From Wuchereria bancrofti (taxonomy: Eukaryota; Nematoda; Chromadorea; Rhabditida; Onchocercidae): a stretch of DNA of 64,000 nucleotides. The position numbers and the translations under genes were made by a program. The stretch spans positions 5,409,564 to 5,473,563 of the forward strand of contig SSBO01000012.1 of NCBI GenBank assembly GCA_005281725.1, read 5' to 3'. Below the pieces are notes generated by a model. The model saw only the letters and a list, made by a program, of their open reading frames with translations. It had not been told where the DNA came from and did not search any database. Below are positions 26,126-40,013 of the stretch, piece by piece (within the stretch, counting starts at the first letter, position 1; every line of letters begins with the position of its first letter).

Positions 26126-28669
26126 ATGAGGAAGATATTGTTAATACTTCTCGTTGTGTTTTTGCTGTCCCAGGCGATCTTTTTTGTACTGAAATGTTTC
26201 CTAACAGATGTACCTTATACAGTCGTGACCCGACTGAATATTATTGTTTTCCAACAGTTTGTTATGATTTTCGGATCAATTTTTATTTGGTGGAATTTAT
26301 CTGCAGTTACTGATGGGTTTGTTCATTCATATCTTGCTTTCGTATTTTCAGGAATTTAAAGATTTGATGTCTCTAATAAATTTTATGTTGTATATTTTAA
26401 TTTCGATCTTTTTTTTTTCAAGTACAGAACTTGCAGTGTTTTGAGTGATTTACCGTTGCAACCATCATATAGATGTTGGCGAACAGTCTGTGTTCAGAAG
26501 TTTCTAAAGGTGAGATTTCCTTTTATTTTGCTAACAAATGTTACAATTATTGAAAATTATTCAAGAATGTTCTTTGTTTCAAGGATAGACATTCTAATCA
26601 TTGGGTGGATTAATTGAGGTGATTTGACACAAGGGTTATTCAATTATGACTTCATTGTAAACTTGGCTAACTTGTCTTGGTGACTTCCTTCTATTTACCA
26701 GATTTGCTGTACTTTTAATGATTATTAGACTTCTATAGAAGGTAACTTCAGGCTGCTATAATTCTTCTCTTATTTCTTGTGCACATCTCTTCAACGTTTT
26801 ATTATCTTTGGATTGGTGAAGAACCAAATATATTTGCAATGATTGCTTTAACGTCAGTCGCGGTCTATATTTACCTTATATTTTTCTTACTAACTTTTGT
26901 ATTGATACAGTCGGTATTCCGTCGTATGCTCCGTATGAATTCAAAACATTTCCGATTTCTAAGGTTTCTTTTTTATTTGTCATGTCATCATTTCTGTTGG
27001 GTTATTTTCTACATTTACGATTATCTTAAGTTATTGATGCTTTTCACCTCGTAGGTTTAGCTGTAAGTTCGCTTTCAATTATAGTCAGACAATTACTAAG
27101 AACAAATAAATCATAATATAGTTGGATTAACCGTATATTACTTTCTTCTTCACCTTTTCTTTGAAAACTGAAATTTCGTCCGTATGATCTTGCAATAAAT
27201 TTATCTTACTGCGAGTAAGTCACGATTGTGTAAATTTCAGGTTGCTAGTCGCAAATGAACTTTCAAATCGCATTTTCGCCATTGTATTGGCAGTTGTTTT
27301 CGTTCTAGCAGGCCTTTGGGTTACTTTATTACCACCCGCTGTACGTCGTATTACAATCGAAATCGATAACTTGCCAGAGGCACAAAAAGGCTTTACCGTT
27401 GGTCTTTTGTCTGATCTCCATATTGGACCAACTGTTGGGTGTTCAAAAATTCAAAAGATGGTGAATACTATAAACCTCTTCAAACCGGGTATGTTGATCT
27501 TTTTTTCGAGGTCTCAGGTATGGAAAATTATTGCATATATATAGTCTTAATATTTTTTTTTTAAGATGTGATAGCTATATCTGGCGACCTTGTCGATGGT
27601 TTTGTCCGAAATTTAGAAAAAGCTGCCTACCCTCTAATGAATCTAACTTCAAAATATGGCGTATATTTTGCTACAGGTAAAGAATATATACGCTTGAAAT
27701 ACAAGTAGTTTTCTACTATGTGTTTTAAAAATTTTTTCCCAACAGCGCACCAGGAAGGATTGTTTAATTATGCTGTTGTATCATTATTTGAAGGCAGGGG
27801 AGTTAGTGCCAGTTATAGGCAACCATGAATATCTTCATGGAAATGTTGACGAATGGTTCGTATTTTTAAAGAAAATCAAAATCATACCTCTTCATAACAA
27901 AAATAAGAAGATTTTGGTTGGAAACTCTAGAATTTGCATTGCTGGAACCGATGATTTGTTTGCGGAACAGTCGAGGTTATTGGTGTTCTCAAATATTTTT
28001 TGAAATTTTATCTCTTGTTGTCGGATTTTATGTCCCTTTTATTGTTTGTATTCTTTATCACTTTTTTACTAAGTGATATTAGTGGTGATTTATATTCAGT
28101 AATTTAATTACGGTTCATAAAATGGCTGATATCTTTCGTATGTACAATGCATAATGTATATTGTAACTAGGATGAGTGGCGAGAGGGAAGTATTCATGAT
28201 CAAGCTATTGTATTTAAAAAGATTGTCTGCTCACTTTTTGCAGATTTTCTGGGCATATAATGGATTACAAAAAAGCGTTACGAGGATGCAACAAAAATGA
28301 CACAACTATTATGCTTATTCACCAACCTAATGCTGTTCGCATAATACTGAATGATGTTGAAACTGCTAAGAACATTGATCTTATTTTGTCAGGTTAGTAA
28401 TAAACGACGTTTTTTAATAGGTGAGGGGAATGATTGTGCAGATCAGTTTTGAAATGTTTATGTATTTTATTACACTTTTAGGTCATACACATGGTGGACA
28501 AATGTATGTATTCGTACCATTGGTGTATTTTTGGAATGCTTATTTTCGTGGTCTTTATTATAATAAAACTACAGGAACATATGTTTATGTTTCAGCAGGT
28601 GTCAATTATTTTGGCCCACCAGTTAAAATTTTTGATGGGAATGAAATAATTATCATCAAGTTAGTGTAG
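26126..28669 (+). CDS. TMPPE: TMPPE-like membrane metallophosphoesterase
   Basis: Eight exons (26126-26316, 26428-26509, 26752-26963, 27241-27488, 27566-27676, 27819-27975, 28244-28392, 28482-28669) join in phase to 445 residues, close to human TMPPE (453). The start at MRKILLILL was chosen over an ATG 40 bases upstream in another frame because it opens the hydrophobic N-terminus. Several membrane segments lie in residues 1-195. The C-terminal calcineurin-like phosphoesterase domain keeps every metal block: D220-x-H222 (LLSDLHIG), GDLVDG at 251-256, GNHE at 282-285, H360 in IHQP and GHTHGGQ from 384. It is therefore predicted to be a di-metal phosphohydrolase facing one side of a membrane. 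The substrate is unknown for this family. The acceptor before GNHE was chosen because it restores the canonical motif; using an upstream AG would insert six residues. Confidence 0.92.
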
Positions 28670-31600
28670 CTGTAGGCTGGGATACTGAATTATTTTAAAT
28701 AATGGCAAAATCCATTTTTGTTATGGCCCTGTCGTTTACAGTACTTCTTATTTATTAACTCTTTTTGGATAGCTTTTTGGTGTTTTAATTAGGATTTCAT
28801 TGCAAATGTGCAACAAATGAAAGGCTTTGTTATCGGCGCAATTCAGTTAATGAGATTTATGATAATCTCTTCTGTAGCTACTTTAGTTTAATATTTGTTC
28901 TGCTTAATTGAAAATTCAGCCGTAAGGCTTGCTTCCACAAAATTTTATATTTTTCTCGACATGCCATCCTTTACAAATGTTCTTATTATTACTTTAGTTT
29001 AGTTTAGTTTAGTTGGAATTTTATCAAAATTTAAATGAAAATAAATTATTAATGATTTTCTCTCTGTAGAGTTTGGTGGATGTATGATTAGACGTTGTTA
29101 TTAAATTTATAAATGTGGCATTACCAGAGTTGCTTATCCTAGTTAATTGTGCTGACCGTTCTCTGTTTCGTATTAGTTTCTCAAATGTGGCGAAAAGAAT
29201 TCATATATAACAAGATTTTGGAATGACAAACCAGGTTAGTATTGTGTAATTAAGTTTTATTACTTGTCTAATAAATATTCTTATAACTGTTTCGTTTCTG
29301 ATTAAGTTTTTTTTATATGAGTAGTATATTCACTCCATTTGAAGGTGTGTTGCTTCGAAGGGAATATTATAGAGGAATAGTAGAATAAACAGTGCTATGT
29401 TAAGAGATTTTTTTCACGTTTGACTTACAACGAAATTAGGAATTATGAAAGGTTGCAGTGGTGTAGATCGGGGTGATTATGCTGTATTTTGCAGGCTACA
29501 TATGCTTGCAACAATTACTGGGACATGTTTTGTTTGGCAAGAAAGGCCATAGTGACACTACTACTCTGAAGTTTATAATAGTTGCTCAGGAATGTTGTGA
29601 TGTTTTGTTTGTAAATATCACTATGGAAAAAGATGCTTGAAGAAACAGCTTATCTGCTCGTGAAGATTCCACTGTGCTAGCTATTTGGTTTTGAAATGGC
29701 TCCTTCATCAGTTATTGACTCAGTACTTGCTTGAGAAATAGAAATTTTCATCCTGAGTTACTGTTTGTTCTTATCACGAGACTGACTTTGATTACACAAT
29801 TTACGAAATTATGACTAATATTTACGAAGCAAAAGTGCTAGGGAATGTTATATGCATTTCTTAAAGCTTCGAAATAAAATGAATTTTTTATCAACCAATA
29901 TAAGTTTGTGCTGTTAGCACCAAATCAATATTACCGCTTTTACTGCAGTACTGTTCTTTTTATTATAACGTCTCAGTGGTTCGCAATTATGCGTTTGTAA
30001 AAGGCGCCCTTATCGGTTTGAAAAAAGAATCTGTATTTATGATGAGATATGATACTATGTCATACTATGCCATAGAAATCAGAAATACCTGAAACTGATC
30101 ATATGGCTTCATTCATTGATATTATATCCCAACGTTCTTCCATGGTTGAAATGTTTGCTTGAAATGTTCCTTATTAATACTGATTGTCGTGTCTTTTGCC
30201 TTGTATTATATAAAAGAATTAAATTTTACTTAAAAAATGTTGATAATTTATAAAAATTGGACTAATTTGCAATCTGAGTATTCTTTTTTGCATATTATAA
30301 GGTTGCTGAAGTTTATTAAGATATAGCAGCAGTTGTTATTAAAAAGCAACACTGCTTGTAGCATGTGACAAGTGTTTCCTTCAGTTCGTTATTTCTCGCA
30401 TTGATTGCTCAAGAATTTATTAAGATATAAGAATTTATTCAAGTATAATCTTTCTACATGAATCAGTTTGACAAGTACATATTGTTAGAAAAAGGGAAAA
30501 GAGAAAAAATTAAGTTACATCTTTTATCAAATTCTGAAGATCCTTATGAAGGCAATTTGCAGTGGCCTGCCATTGTGATCAGAAATATTTTTTGAGACAT
30601 TCAGTTGCAACCTTCTAGATTGCCGGAAACTGTGGCAGACAAAAATCGTCAGCAGATTATTTTTATATGACACCCATAAGTTTTTGACAGATGTAGTGTA
30701 CTCGATCTCAAGTGAAGGACTGTAGCTGAAGGATTGCAAATGTAGCGAGGGTACCAAGCATAAAGTAAGTTGTTTAAGTTGTAAAGAAATTTAAGGTGAA
30801 ACAACCATGATTGAAATTGGAAAAGTCTGAATTCTATGCAATTTTCAATAGAAAATGAATACCGAGAAGTTGACATGGAATTGACCAGAAAGTATATTAT
30901 TTACTATCAATTTAGATGGAATAAAGTCTTCCAAATCTTGAAGAGTTTTGTACCTTTTTTAAAATTAGTATATAACTTTTTGATCAATATCATAGCAAAA
31001 CTTACACTTGTTATAATGTATGTGTTGGATCAAAAATAGTTATTATGACGTGAATGCTAAGTATCAAGTCTGTTAATATAAGAGGTAAAGATTGGCATTA
31101 ATTCTTTAAGCAACGAGAATATTTCGACTTTCTTGTTCCACCCTTTCATCCTTCGTCCCATGTCATTTTTTATCTTTTCATTACTAAACAGCATTGTGAA
31201 GAACACGTTTCACTAATATAAATTAACAGTCAAGTAGAAGTAATTCTATACCTCCTTATGAAATTGAAATTCAGTGATTTTTGTTTATCTCGTTTGAAAA
31301 CAGAATTTTTTTCAGAAGACGGTTGTTCAAAAACAAGCTTGATGTCATATGCGTGGAAGTTCCTGTGACAAGAAGCGAATGAAAAGTCTTGGAAAGACAA
31401 TAGAAATTTTAACTCTTAGATCAAATTTAATTTTAAAAGTGAATTTAGTATGTTGTACAATCTATCCAATAGTAATGAAGATCATATAAAAAATTCGATA
31501 TTTGTACTAACCTACGATGTCATACAGCATTTTTATATCACTGTGAATATGAGTGTATTGAAGATTTGAACATTATGATTGGGTTTAAAATTTAATCCAC

Positions 31601-32744
31601 CAACTTAATGGCATATTTAGCACTTTGCTTGTATATAGAAATGGAATTGCATTATCTAGATGGATAAAAAATAAATATGATTTAAGCATAATGATTTAAA
31701 CATGTCAATTGAATTTGGAATGATTATGTCCTTGAAAGTTGAACTAAACATTTACTTTGCCAAACATTCAATCACAAAATGACTCCATCTGCATCTGCTG
31801 ACTTATTTTTAACGCATAATTTAATTTCTAGGTTTTATCAAGGACTGTCGCTATTCAGCAAAGAAGTCGTCCGAAATACCGAAGAATTTCTTCATTATTT
31901 TTGTTATCAGTGGGTAGACTAGGGTCTGTCCTCTAGCCATTTTTATAATAGTTAATTTCTTTTTGCACTGCAAATTATGAATAGTTTTAGGTTGTTAATG
32001 GCAAGAAATTTTGAGAAACAAGAAAAAAAGGTATGAAATGGGCATTTCAAGGCCAACAACGGGGTGGTTTGGATTTCATTTCTCAGCTATACTGCTAAAT
32101 GGGATTAAAAATCTGTATTATTTATTTGAAATTACATTATAACCTCATGCAACGTCATTCTCCAATACAGGAATACCGAACAAAGCATACCTTATGAATC
32201 ATATCCAACTGTAACCAGTTTGTATGTCTGTTGCACACCTTACGATCAGTGTAATTCATCACCCTTTCCATTTTAATTCTTTGCTCTCACATATGTTAGA
32301 GTTCCACCACTCTTTTTTTTAACCCAACTGCTTTGATCTATGAACCTCGAGCTAAACGAAAAACTTTCATCCTCGCTATTTGAATATTAGCAAAGTTACT
32401 CTCTGTTCCTCAAATTGAATTTCCTTAGAATTTATTTTTTGGCGGTTCTCAAACCGATAATGCTAGCCTTGAATTAACTGGTGTTTGAATTCCTATAACA
32501 GTTTTCCACCATTTAACAGATTAGTTTTCAAAATGCTTTGGTGTTACAGGAAGTAAAATTTGGACAATGTTTCAGTCATACACTTCAGAATAATTTTGAA
32601 CAGGAATGCAAGATGATTTGACATATTTGAATGAATATGTCTATGCTTCACACCCAAATATGGACTGGAAATTGAATAGCATAGTTTGTTTACTGTACAC
32701 TGCTTCTAACATTTTAGAGTTTTCACTGACCAGAAGGGAAATAC
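28670..32744. other. Intergenic, no gene seen
   Basis: 3' flank of the phosphoesterase gene and 5' flank of the GST pseudogene. Contains a short TTTAG tandem repeat (listed separately). Short ORFs only, with no splice-consistent coding segments. Confidence 0.5.
28993..29014. repeat. (TTTAG)n microsatellite, about 4.5 copies
   Basis: Five-base unit TTTAG repeated in tandem downstream of the phosphoesterase gene. No function is suggested. Confidence 0.75.
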
Positions 32745-33904
32745 CATCCTACAAGCTGCATTATTTTGATACAATGGGACGAGCAGAGGTAATCCGCTTA
32801 ATATTTGCGCAAGGTGGGATTCCTTAGGAAGATATTCGAATCAAAAAAGAGGGTTGGCCCTGCAAATACAAACCAAATGAGTAGATGGAATTTTAAAAAG
32901 AATTCATATTACTAGGATTCCAGCAACCTTCCAACATTCCTTGCTAAAAGTCATGTATGCATTAACTGGAAATGTGTTGATTTAATTTAGAGATGTCATT
33001 TGAACCAGTTTTGGAAGTAGATGGTAAAATGTTATCTCAATCTACTGCTCTTCGCTCATTATCTCACTAAAAACTTTGCCTGGTCCTGCGTTATTTGTGA
33101 TACCAAGATATGTGTAATATTCGAAATTTTATGTGTTTTTCATTTTAACGTAATTTCAAAACATTAATAAAAGTTAAAAAAGAGAACTTGAAGATTCGGT
33201 TGGAGAAAACGAATGAGAATTTGTCCAGGTGGAAGAACTGTTTGGTGTAGCAACAGATCTCATGACATATGCATTGCCTTGGGTTAAATGTGGAGATACT
33301 ACTAAAAAGGTTGCCTTCGATTTCAGTATAATCACTTGTTGTAAAATTCACACGTTGTAAAATTGATTAGAGATAAAGTACTGACAAACTTATAAATAAT
33401 ACTTCTTGCAGTTGATAAAAATAGCGCAGTAGTGCCTATAGATCCCAGTAAAATCCCTAGCAGTTTTTTTTTTCATTTTTTTTAGTGATTCATTTACACA
33501 GAATAATTTTCAGAAGGACCTAATGGCTGCATTTGAAACACAGCATTTAATTTCAACATTCAGATGGCTGGAAGACATCCTAGTCAGAAAAGGTACCGGT
33601 TATTTTGCTGGCGAAAACTTTGTGATGCATTTTCTCAGCCCATAAAAGTTCTATATTTGCTGGGTTTCTTAAAGAATCACTGCTGAATACGAATCAATGG
33701 AACTGAACAAATTTCACAAATAACCGCAAAAGAACACCGACTCGATCTTTACAGCTGACGGTTGCGGCATGGTTGGACTCTTCAGTTCGCTATTTCTAAA
33801 TTCAATCACTCAACTAACACATTTGAATAGTTTCAAGATTCGAATGATAAAACTGCCAGAAAATTAAGGAATGGATTAAAAGCAGACCTAAGACTGATTT
33901 CTAA
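32745..33904 (+). pseudogene. Glutathione S-transferase (sigma-like) pseudogene
   Basis: Pieces of a nematode sigma-type GST occur in order on the plus strand. The N-terminal strand and helix are YKLHYFDTMGRAEVIRLIF (from about 32745). EPVLEVDGKMLSQSTAL (about 33000) carries the glutathione-binding SQST. Then come ATDLMTYALPW (about 33255), LEDILVRKGTGYFAGENF (about 33570) and the C-terminus KEWIKSRPKTDF followed by TAA (33866-33904). The frame is broken by TAG at 32825, by further stops including those after SLSH and after FLSP, and by a frame change just before KEW. The exon-like spacing shows that it arose by gene duplication rather than retrocopying. An active enzyme cannot be read from this sequence. 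Confidence 0.8.
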
Positions 33905-35329
33905 GAGGGTTTATCATTCCGTGTTCTTTACAAATATAATAATCTTGCGACTAAAAATTGCTGTTGAAAACAAGGAACAACCAATCGTTCTCATAGTGTT
34001 TACTTGATTTGAATCTTCTTCAATTACTTTTAATTAAAGAAGCAAAGGTCAGTAATATTTAATTACAACTGTTGTGTTTATCTGAGGTGGCACTATTAAC
34101 AACACTGGATAGTTCTCCAGTTTTTATTCCTCTTGATTGCATCTCTGGTTTTCTTCGTCTGCACATTTATTCCATAATACATACTCCTTCAGGAACTTCT
34201 ATATAACAGAAGTATCTAAATTTTAGTTAATTATATCCTATATACCAGTCTTTTGAAGTGAAAGATGATGAGTCATATACCAGTCTTTTGAAGTGAAAGA
34301 TGATGAGTCATATACCAGTCTTTTGAAAACGCATAAAAGTTGTGCATCCGTTTTCATCTTTCACTGACTTTAGGAAAACTATTCATAAATTCCTAATGTA
34401 TTAGAAAAAATGTACAACATCAGCAAAAAATGAAGGATATTCTCCATAATTCTCAGCTTCTCCTTTACGGAAAAGACTCAGTTTCAGATTTTATCAAGAA
34501 GTTACATTCAAATCGGAACAGAAAACTATAGCCCAATCAAGCTTGAATTATTTCAAAAATAGATTACTTATATTATTTAAGACTAACTTTCCAAGACTCG
34601 GCACTTCAATTCTCACCTTATACATTGTAGTGAAATATGAATAAGTCCCATAACTGTCCATACATGCATCCAAAATCTCATGGAAATATTAAATACCTAC
34701 CCAACCCTACCCTTCAAAAGAGTATCTGCAGGTATATATATATTATTAACAACTGACCTTTCTACATTATATCCAAACATACTTATTTTTCAAGGGAAAT
34801 TTATTCATAAAAACAAGACTTTGAATCTAGGATTAAAGGATTTAACATGATGCTGCCGAAGCTTATAACGGCCATCTCCAAATAAGCTTAGCGGTAAATA
34901 AATTCAGCAAAATATGAATATCGAGGTAACTGTTCAGGATAATGAAACAGGGTACACAATGCTTAATCAAAATCATCAGCTATTTTACTGGATTAAGCAA
35001 TGATACTTCAACTGAAGTCAAAAGACATTGCACACATAGATAAATAATGATGCAAACCCATAAGCGGGGTTGAAAATGCTAGGTCTTATTTAAAATTTTT
35101 ATGTTGCTCCACAGAATTATGAGGTATTTCAATAGAAAAACTATCACCAGTAGCTGGAACTTATGAAGGACTAGTAAAATTAGTCGATGAATCCATATAT
35201 ATGCAAGAATTACAAAGACATCAGCTTTTTCGACGTATAAACTACACTTGATCAGGAACATTAAAAATAACATGAAAAAGAACAAACATATATAAATTAA
35301 CTGGGATGCAAATAAAAAAAAAAAGTGTA
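33905..35329. other. Intergenic with 35-bp tandem repeat
   Basis: No gene seen between the GST pseudogene and the 3' end of the glutamate carrier. Contains the tandem repeat at 34241-34327. An ORF on the minus strand (35079-35429) is a read-through shadow of the last carrier exon. Confidence 0.5.
34241..34327. repeat. 35-bp tandem repeat, about 2.5 copies
   Basis: Unit starting TATACCAGTCTTTTGAAGTG with near-identical copies at 34241, 34276 and 34311 (the last partial). Perfect identity between copies points to recent expansion. Confidence 0.85.
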
Positions 35330-37192
35330 TTAACGAGTCTTGGGAATACCAAGAAAAAATTCTGCAATTCCTGTATAATACACCATTTGGGCAATACCGA
35401 AAAGAGGAGCCATTACCAACATCCGACACACCGCACCCTTAAATAACGCACGTGGACCTTCATGTCGTAATATTTTCCTAGAAAATCATTTTGTTAAAAA
35501 AAAGGCAGCAGAATATCCAACAAATTTGAGCACATTACTAGTAGCAAGTACATACATGAAAGCATCACAAATATTCTGATATTCTGTTTCACCCTCACCA
35601 CGACTGATCAGTTGCATGCGTGTTTTGATTACTGAAATTTCAAACAGCATAACAGCTTTGAAAAAGGATTGTAGATAACTGCGTAAGCAGATGAGCATAC
35701 AGAAACACCACTGAGCGATGAACTTGATAATATCTTGCAGTGTTGAACAACACGATGCCCCATTTTTCAGAAATAAATTTATGAAAGGTTCAAAATTCAG
35801 AAAAAACAGAAAGAATTGAATAAACTAGCCACAACTTAGCATTCGGAAATTACACCTCTGCAAAGGAACTGTAATAATTTTACAGATCTATCAAACTCAC
35901 CATCTAATGGCGTTACGGAAAACGAGCTGAAAGCAGCTGCTGTCAAACCAGCAGAAAATGAAGCGTAAAATACAGTGCCTCCGCTTCCATCACTAGAACG
36001 AGGGCCCTAAAAAGAGAGTAATATTCACAGAAACAGAAAAAGTACAAATTAAAAAACTACTAGAATGTTGGTGATAAATGCAACAAAAGGTTATTAAGAA
36101 TGAGAGATCATACCAACCAAACTGTTCAAATATGCAAATGACGGAAAGTACAACACGGAGAATGAGACATCACGAACCATTGTTGGAGCAATACCCTTAT
36201 AAAGGCCAAAAATACCTCGGTTTCTTAACAAATCCATTGTCAAACCAATTGCAGATAATTTTTTTGATTCCGTTTGACCTTAAACAATCTTTTCCCTACT
36301 CTGAAGAAGCCAACACAAACCGCACAAAAACAAAGAGTGAAAACCTGGCAAATCTAAAACTTCCTGAAGTGACCAAACAAAATAGACCTGTCGTTCTTCC
36401 TGCATCTTGCATTTGAATTTTAAGAAGTTCCATTGGGGTTGTAACGATGATCTGGCAAAACCCTGCTCCTCCACCAGCTACCATCCCTCTTACTAGAGGC
36501 AACTGTTCTTGATATGGCACAGCAAGATAAAATCGGAAAAAATCATTTGCAACTAGCTTTATAGCCTTTTCGGGCGTTATAAGTAACAAATTCACTCCAA
36601 TTCCAGAATAAATTCCTCGTATTTTTGCGAAAATAGTTCCTCCTCCATGACGCCACGTTTGTTTTGCACAGTCAAGTCTTCAAAAAAAAATTCTGCTTCA
36701 AAACGAGATTATCAAAAGTACAAGATCAAACTCAAAACACAATAAATTACTTTTAGTTAAATGTTAATTTTAGTGGAATGTGCCCTACAATATTTCAGCA
36801 ATGAAAATATTATTCAGTAATGAAAGTGTTAAAAATGACAAAAGGACGAAAAACTGACTTACATCCCCTTATATTGAATTCTTCCGTTGCCAGTAACTCT
36901 TTGATTTTGGAGACGGGTTTTCACAAGATCAATTGGAAAAACGCATGCTATGCCTACTATACCAGCGATTCCACCGTTTATGACCTTGGGCAGATACCTA
37001 AGGAGTTAATTTTCTTAAATAAAATTTAGTGCACAATTTGTACAGCACTAAATATCGGAATGAATAGCAAACTGATTTCCCAGACGATACGTTGAAATTG
37101 ATAAAACCCAAGTTAGCCATCCTAAGCATAGAAAAACGACAAAAAACATACGCGAAACCTTGCGAAGAGTTCGATATTTGTGCTTTATCCAT
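35330..37192 (-). CDS. SLC25A22: Mitochondrial glutamate carrier (SLC25A18/22 type)
   Basis: Seven exons (37152-37192, 36863-36997, 36388-36677, 36118-36278, 35901-36006, 35556-35631, 35330-35477) join in phase to 318 residues; the human carriers have about 315-323. These inner-membrane proteins import glutamate with a proton. All three tandem carrier repeats carry the signature PX[DE]XX[KR]: [10 protein letters not shown] in repeat 1, [10 protein letters not shown] in repeat 2 and PLDVIKTRMQ in repeat 3. Subfamily assignment rests on INGGIAG near the N-terminus, on [20 protein letters not shown], and on [17 protein letters not shown]. The C-terminus matches [17 protein letters not shown]. 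The N-terminal exon ([13 protein letters not shown]) was chosen for its strong GTATGT donor and matching phase. Plus-strand ORFs over these exons are shadows. Confidence 0.93.
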
Positions 37193-40013
37193 ACTCTAAG
37201 ACAAGGAGAAAAATGAAGTAACTGAAATGATAAAGATATGGTTACTGCAAGAAGCAACACTAAGAATCATTTTTTATTTGTCTGATCCTAGATCTTTGTT
37301 TGCGAACAAAACTTTCTTCAGTCTTCTAAATGATTTCTAAAATTAGTTTTCAAAATTCAATTTCTATAGGAATATTGGAAGACTATAACAAACAAAATAT
37401 CCAGTGAAGGTTAAACCAGATTTCCTCATATTTATCCTTTTTAAAAATACACTACATAGTTCAGGTGTGTGTATGTGTAATAGAAAGAGATGTGGTCATC
37501 CTATCAATAGCACTGTTTCATGAAAACCATAAAATCGACAGATACAACTGATAGAACTAATTAAATGATCATATTTTGATTGCATTGATCAGAGTGAAAC
37601 TGTTATTAAGAATCAAATGCTGGGGTAATACCTTTTTTAAACGAGTATCCAACTGTGCCTAATGTTTCTAGGTCCAATAGTTTTTCACAGGATAAAATGG
37701 AGAAATGAAGAAGGATGCGAGCTTTGAATCGGATGGCGTATCTGACATATCAAACTTTTCATGCAAGCAATTTGAACATTAAATGAAATGAAAAATGCAT
37801 ACGCAGTGTTTTCGGCATATGAATGTTAAGATTTCCTTGATAATCACATCAGTCGGCCAGACGATATCACCTTTCAATTGCTCCAACCAATTTAGCTTGT
37901 TGAAACAGTTGCTTATACCTGAAAACAGATACAGAAGAGAAAAAAAACTTTTCTCCAACCAATTTAGCTTGTTGAAACAGTTGTTTATACCTGAAAACAG
38001 ATACAGAAGAGAAAAAAACTAAGTTAAAATGACGGTATAAAAATGCTTAAACTTTTCTATAACAAGAAATTTTGTAATGATATGAATACTAAAAAATAAC
38101 ATATCGTCTTAATAAGCGACCAGCATCATAATACAGACTTCATTAACCTGGTATTGTTCTGGTTATCAGAAATACCTAAGCATAACAAGAAACACAAGAA
38201 ATAACAGCATCCTGGTGAAATGCAGCAGACTTATTCCAAATCAAGTGACTTTTCACTCCGTTGAGAACATATCTACATGAGGGTATCTACATCAGCTAAC
38301 GAACGAAATATAAATAAAACAAGTCCAACTGTTCCAGAAAATTTTAACATCATATTCATCATATTTAGTCAAAAAATATGTAAATTGACGCAGAAAGTGT
38401 TCTTAGTATTTACTGCCCTGAACGAACAAGCAGTCCATCCAATTCCATTAAAACGGCGAACAATCGTAAAAACTTGCTATTGCCCCGTCATTATGTTCTG
38501 TATAGTTACGCATAGTTGACTACCTTTTCGATATGGACAACTCTGCGATCTTACTTTTGCTATTAATGTGATCAGTATGCCATTTATATGGCAAGTTAAC
38601 CACATTTTCTGTCCAAATTATAATGAACTGTTAGTTGGAACCATTTAACAAAAATTACTGGTTTCATCAAAAAAAAAAAAAATCATCTCATAAAGGCCTC
38701 GGGAACAGAGACCAAATCATCTTTTTAATACAAATATATCACCTTAGGTAGCCCACCTCCTATTTCACATGAAATCAAACACTTGTACAAAACATTTGCA
38801 TCTGTATCTTAATGCAGTAAACACCCTGAATACTCTAACATTCCTACAATAGGAACGTCCGAGACAACATGCCACCTTCGTGGAACTTACAACACAATCA
38901 CTGACCCCTTAAGTTATATGATAAGCAGCACGCAATAAAGCAACAATTAGTTGTCAGTGATTTATTAATACGGCAAGTTTTCCGTACAATCTACATTATA
39001 ATTGGCAACTTTTGAGATTTTCTTTTTATTAGTCATTACCAAGCATCAGAAAAGTAGGATTTCAGATCAGTGAGCCAAAAGAACCCGCAGCAGTGCGATT
39101 GTACAACACCATACATATATCAGATGGACATCAATGATAATGCCATTATTCGATACAATGGAAATGAAGTATCTTGCTTTAAACTTTATCTCAGATACTA
39201 ATTTGTGCAACGGAACTTACAAGAATTTCCAGTAAAATGAAAATTTTTGGTACATATCTACATCCTTTCCTTCACCTTCAATTTAACTTGGAATAAGACA
39301 AATTTAGTATTCCAGTGTAAAGCTAAGTACTTAATGGAACTTTATATTAATGAAAAGCTACGGCGAACATATTATTGAACATTTTGTTGTTTTATATTAT
39401 TAAACAAGCATCTGTAATACAAAAATAAAAATACATTTAATCTATGTTATCCTATACACTATTGTAAAGAAAAGGAGACAATGAAAACGAAAAGGATTCA
39501 TCTCTAATAACCAATTTATGAAAGAAATGATGGTAAGCAACATGAATTCATATCGGAAAGATACTCTTGGTTAAAACACGTCTATTAAAAATTAATGTCC
39601 AAGAAATGCAAGGCTCAAACAACGTGCAAAAACTGATAAAATATAAATTATTGTTGAAATCGGTCTGAAATTGGAGGTATGAAGTGAAAACGGATGTACT
39701 TTTCATGCATAGCAAGAACATTATTTACAAAACTCCATATAGCTCTCCATCTTATAAAAATATAGCTCCTCCATTTTTATAAAAGTTTTTGTAAGTAAAG
39801 CTTGTTTAATCTATAGAATAACCCTTACTTGGGAAATAATGACATAAATTATGTATATTATATTGAGATTCAATATACAAACATAACCGACAATATTAGT
39901 GAAAGTAAAATTAATTAAAACCAATCAACCCTGAAGGCTAGCCATTTTATTTGAAAAACAATGCTCTCATTAGATTTAATATTTTAAACTAAACATTACA
40001 CTTCTAGTGGTGA
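37193..40013. other. Intergenic with 72-bp tandem repeat
   Basis: 5' flank of the glutamate carrier and 3' flank of the ERGIC2 gene. Only short ORFs; the ORF at 37795-38022 translates the tandem repeat and is not believed to be a gene. Confidence 0.5.
37881..38020. repeat. 72-bp tandem duplication, two copies
   Basis: Unit beginning CTCCAACCAATTTAGCTTGT at 37881 and again at 37953, differing at one C/T position and by trailing A/T run. A recent local duplication in the region upstream of the glutamate carrier. Confidence 0.85.

Noticed and set aside
27750..27818. Upstream AG acceptor adding GELVPVI-type residues before GNHE
   Set aside because: The TTATAG acceptor at 27818 restores the canonical FATGNHE junction of metallophosphoesterases.
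36078..36416. 112-codon plus-strand ORF
   Set aside because: It is antisense to the glutamate carrier exons 36118-36278 and 36388-36677; the carrier on the minus strand is certain.
37795..38022. Plus-strand ORF with a repeated peptide
   Set aside because: It merely translates the 72-bp tandem duplication; no other coding evidence.
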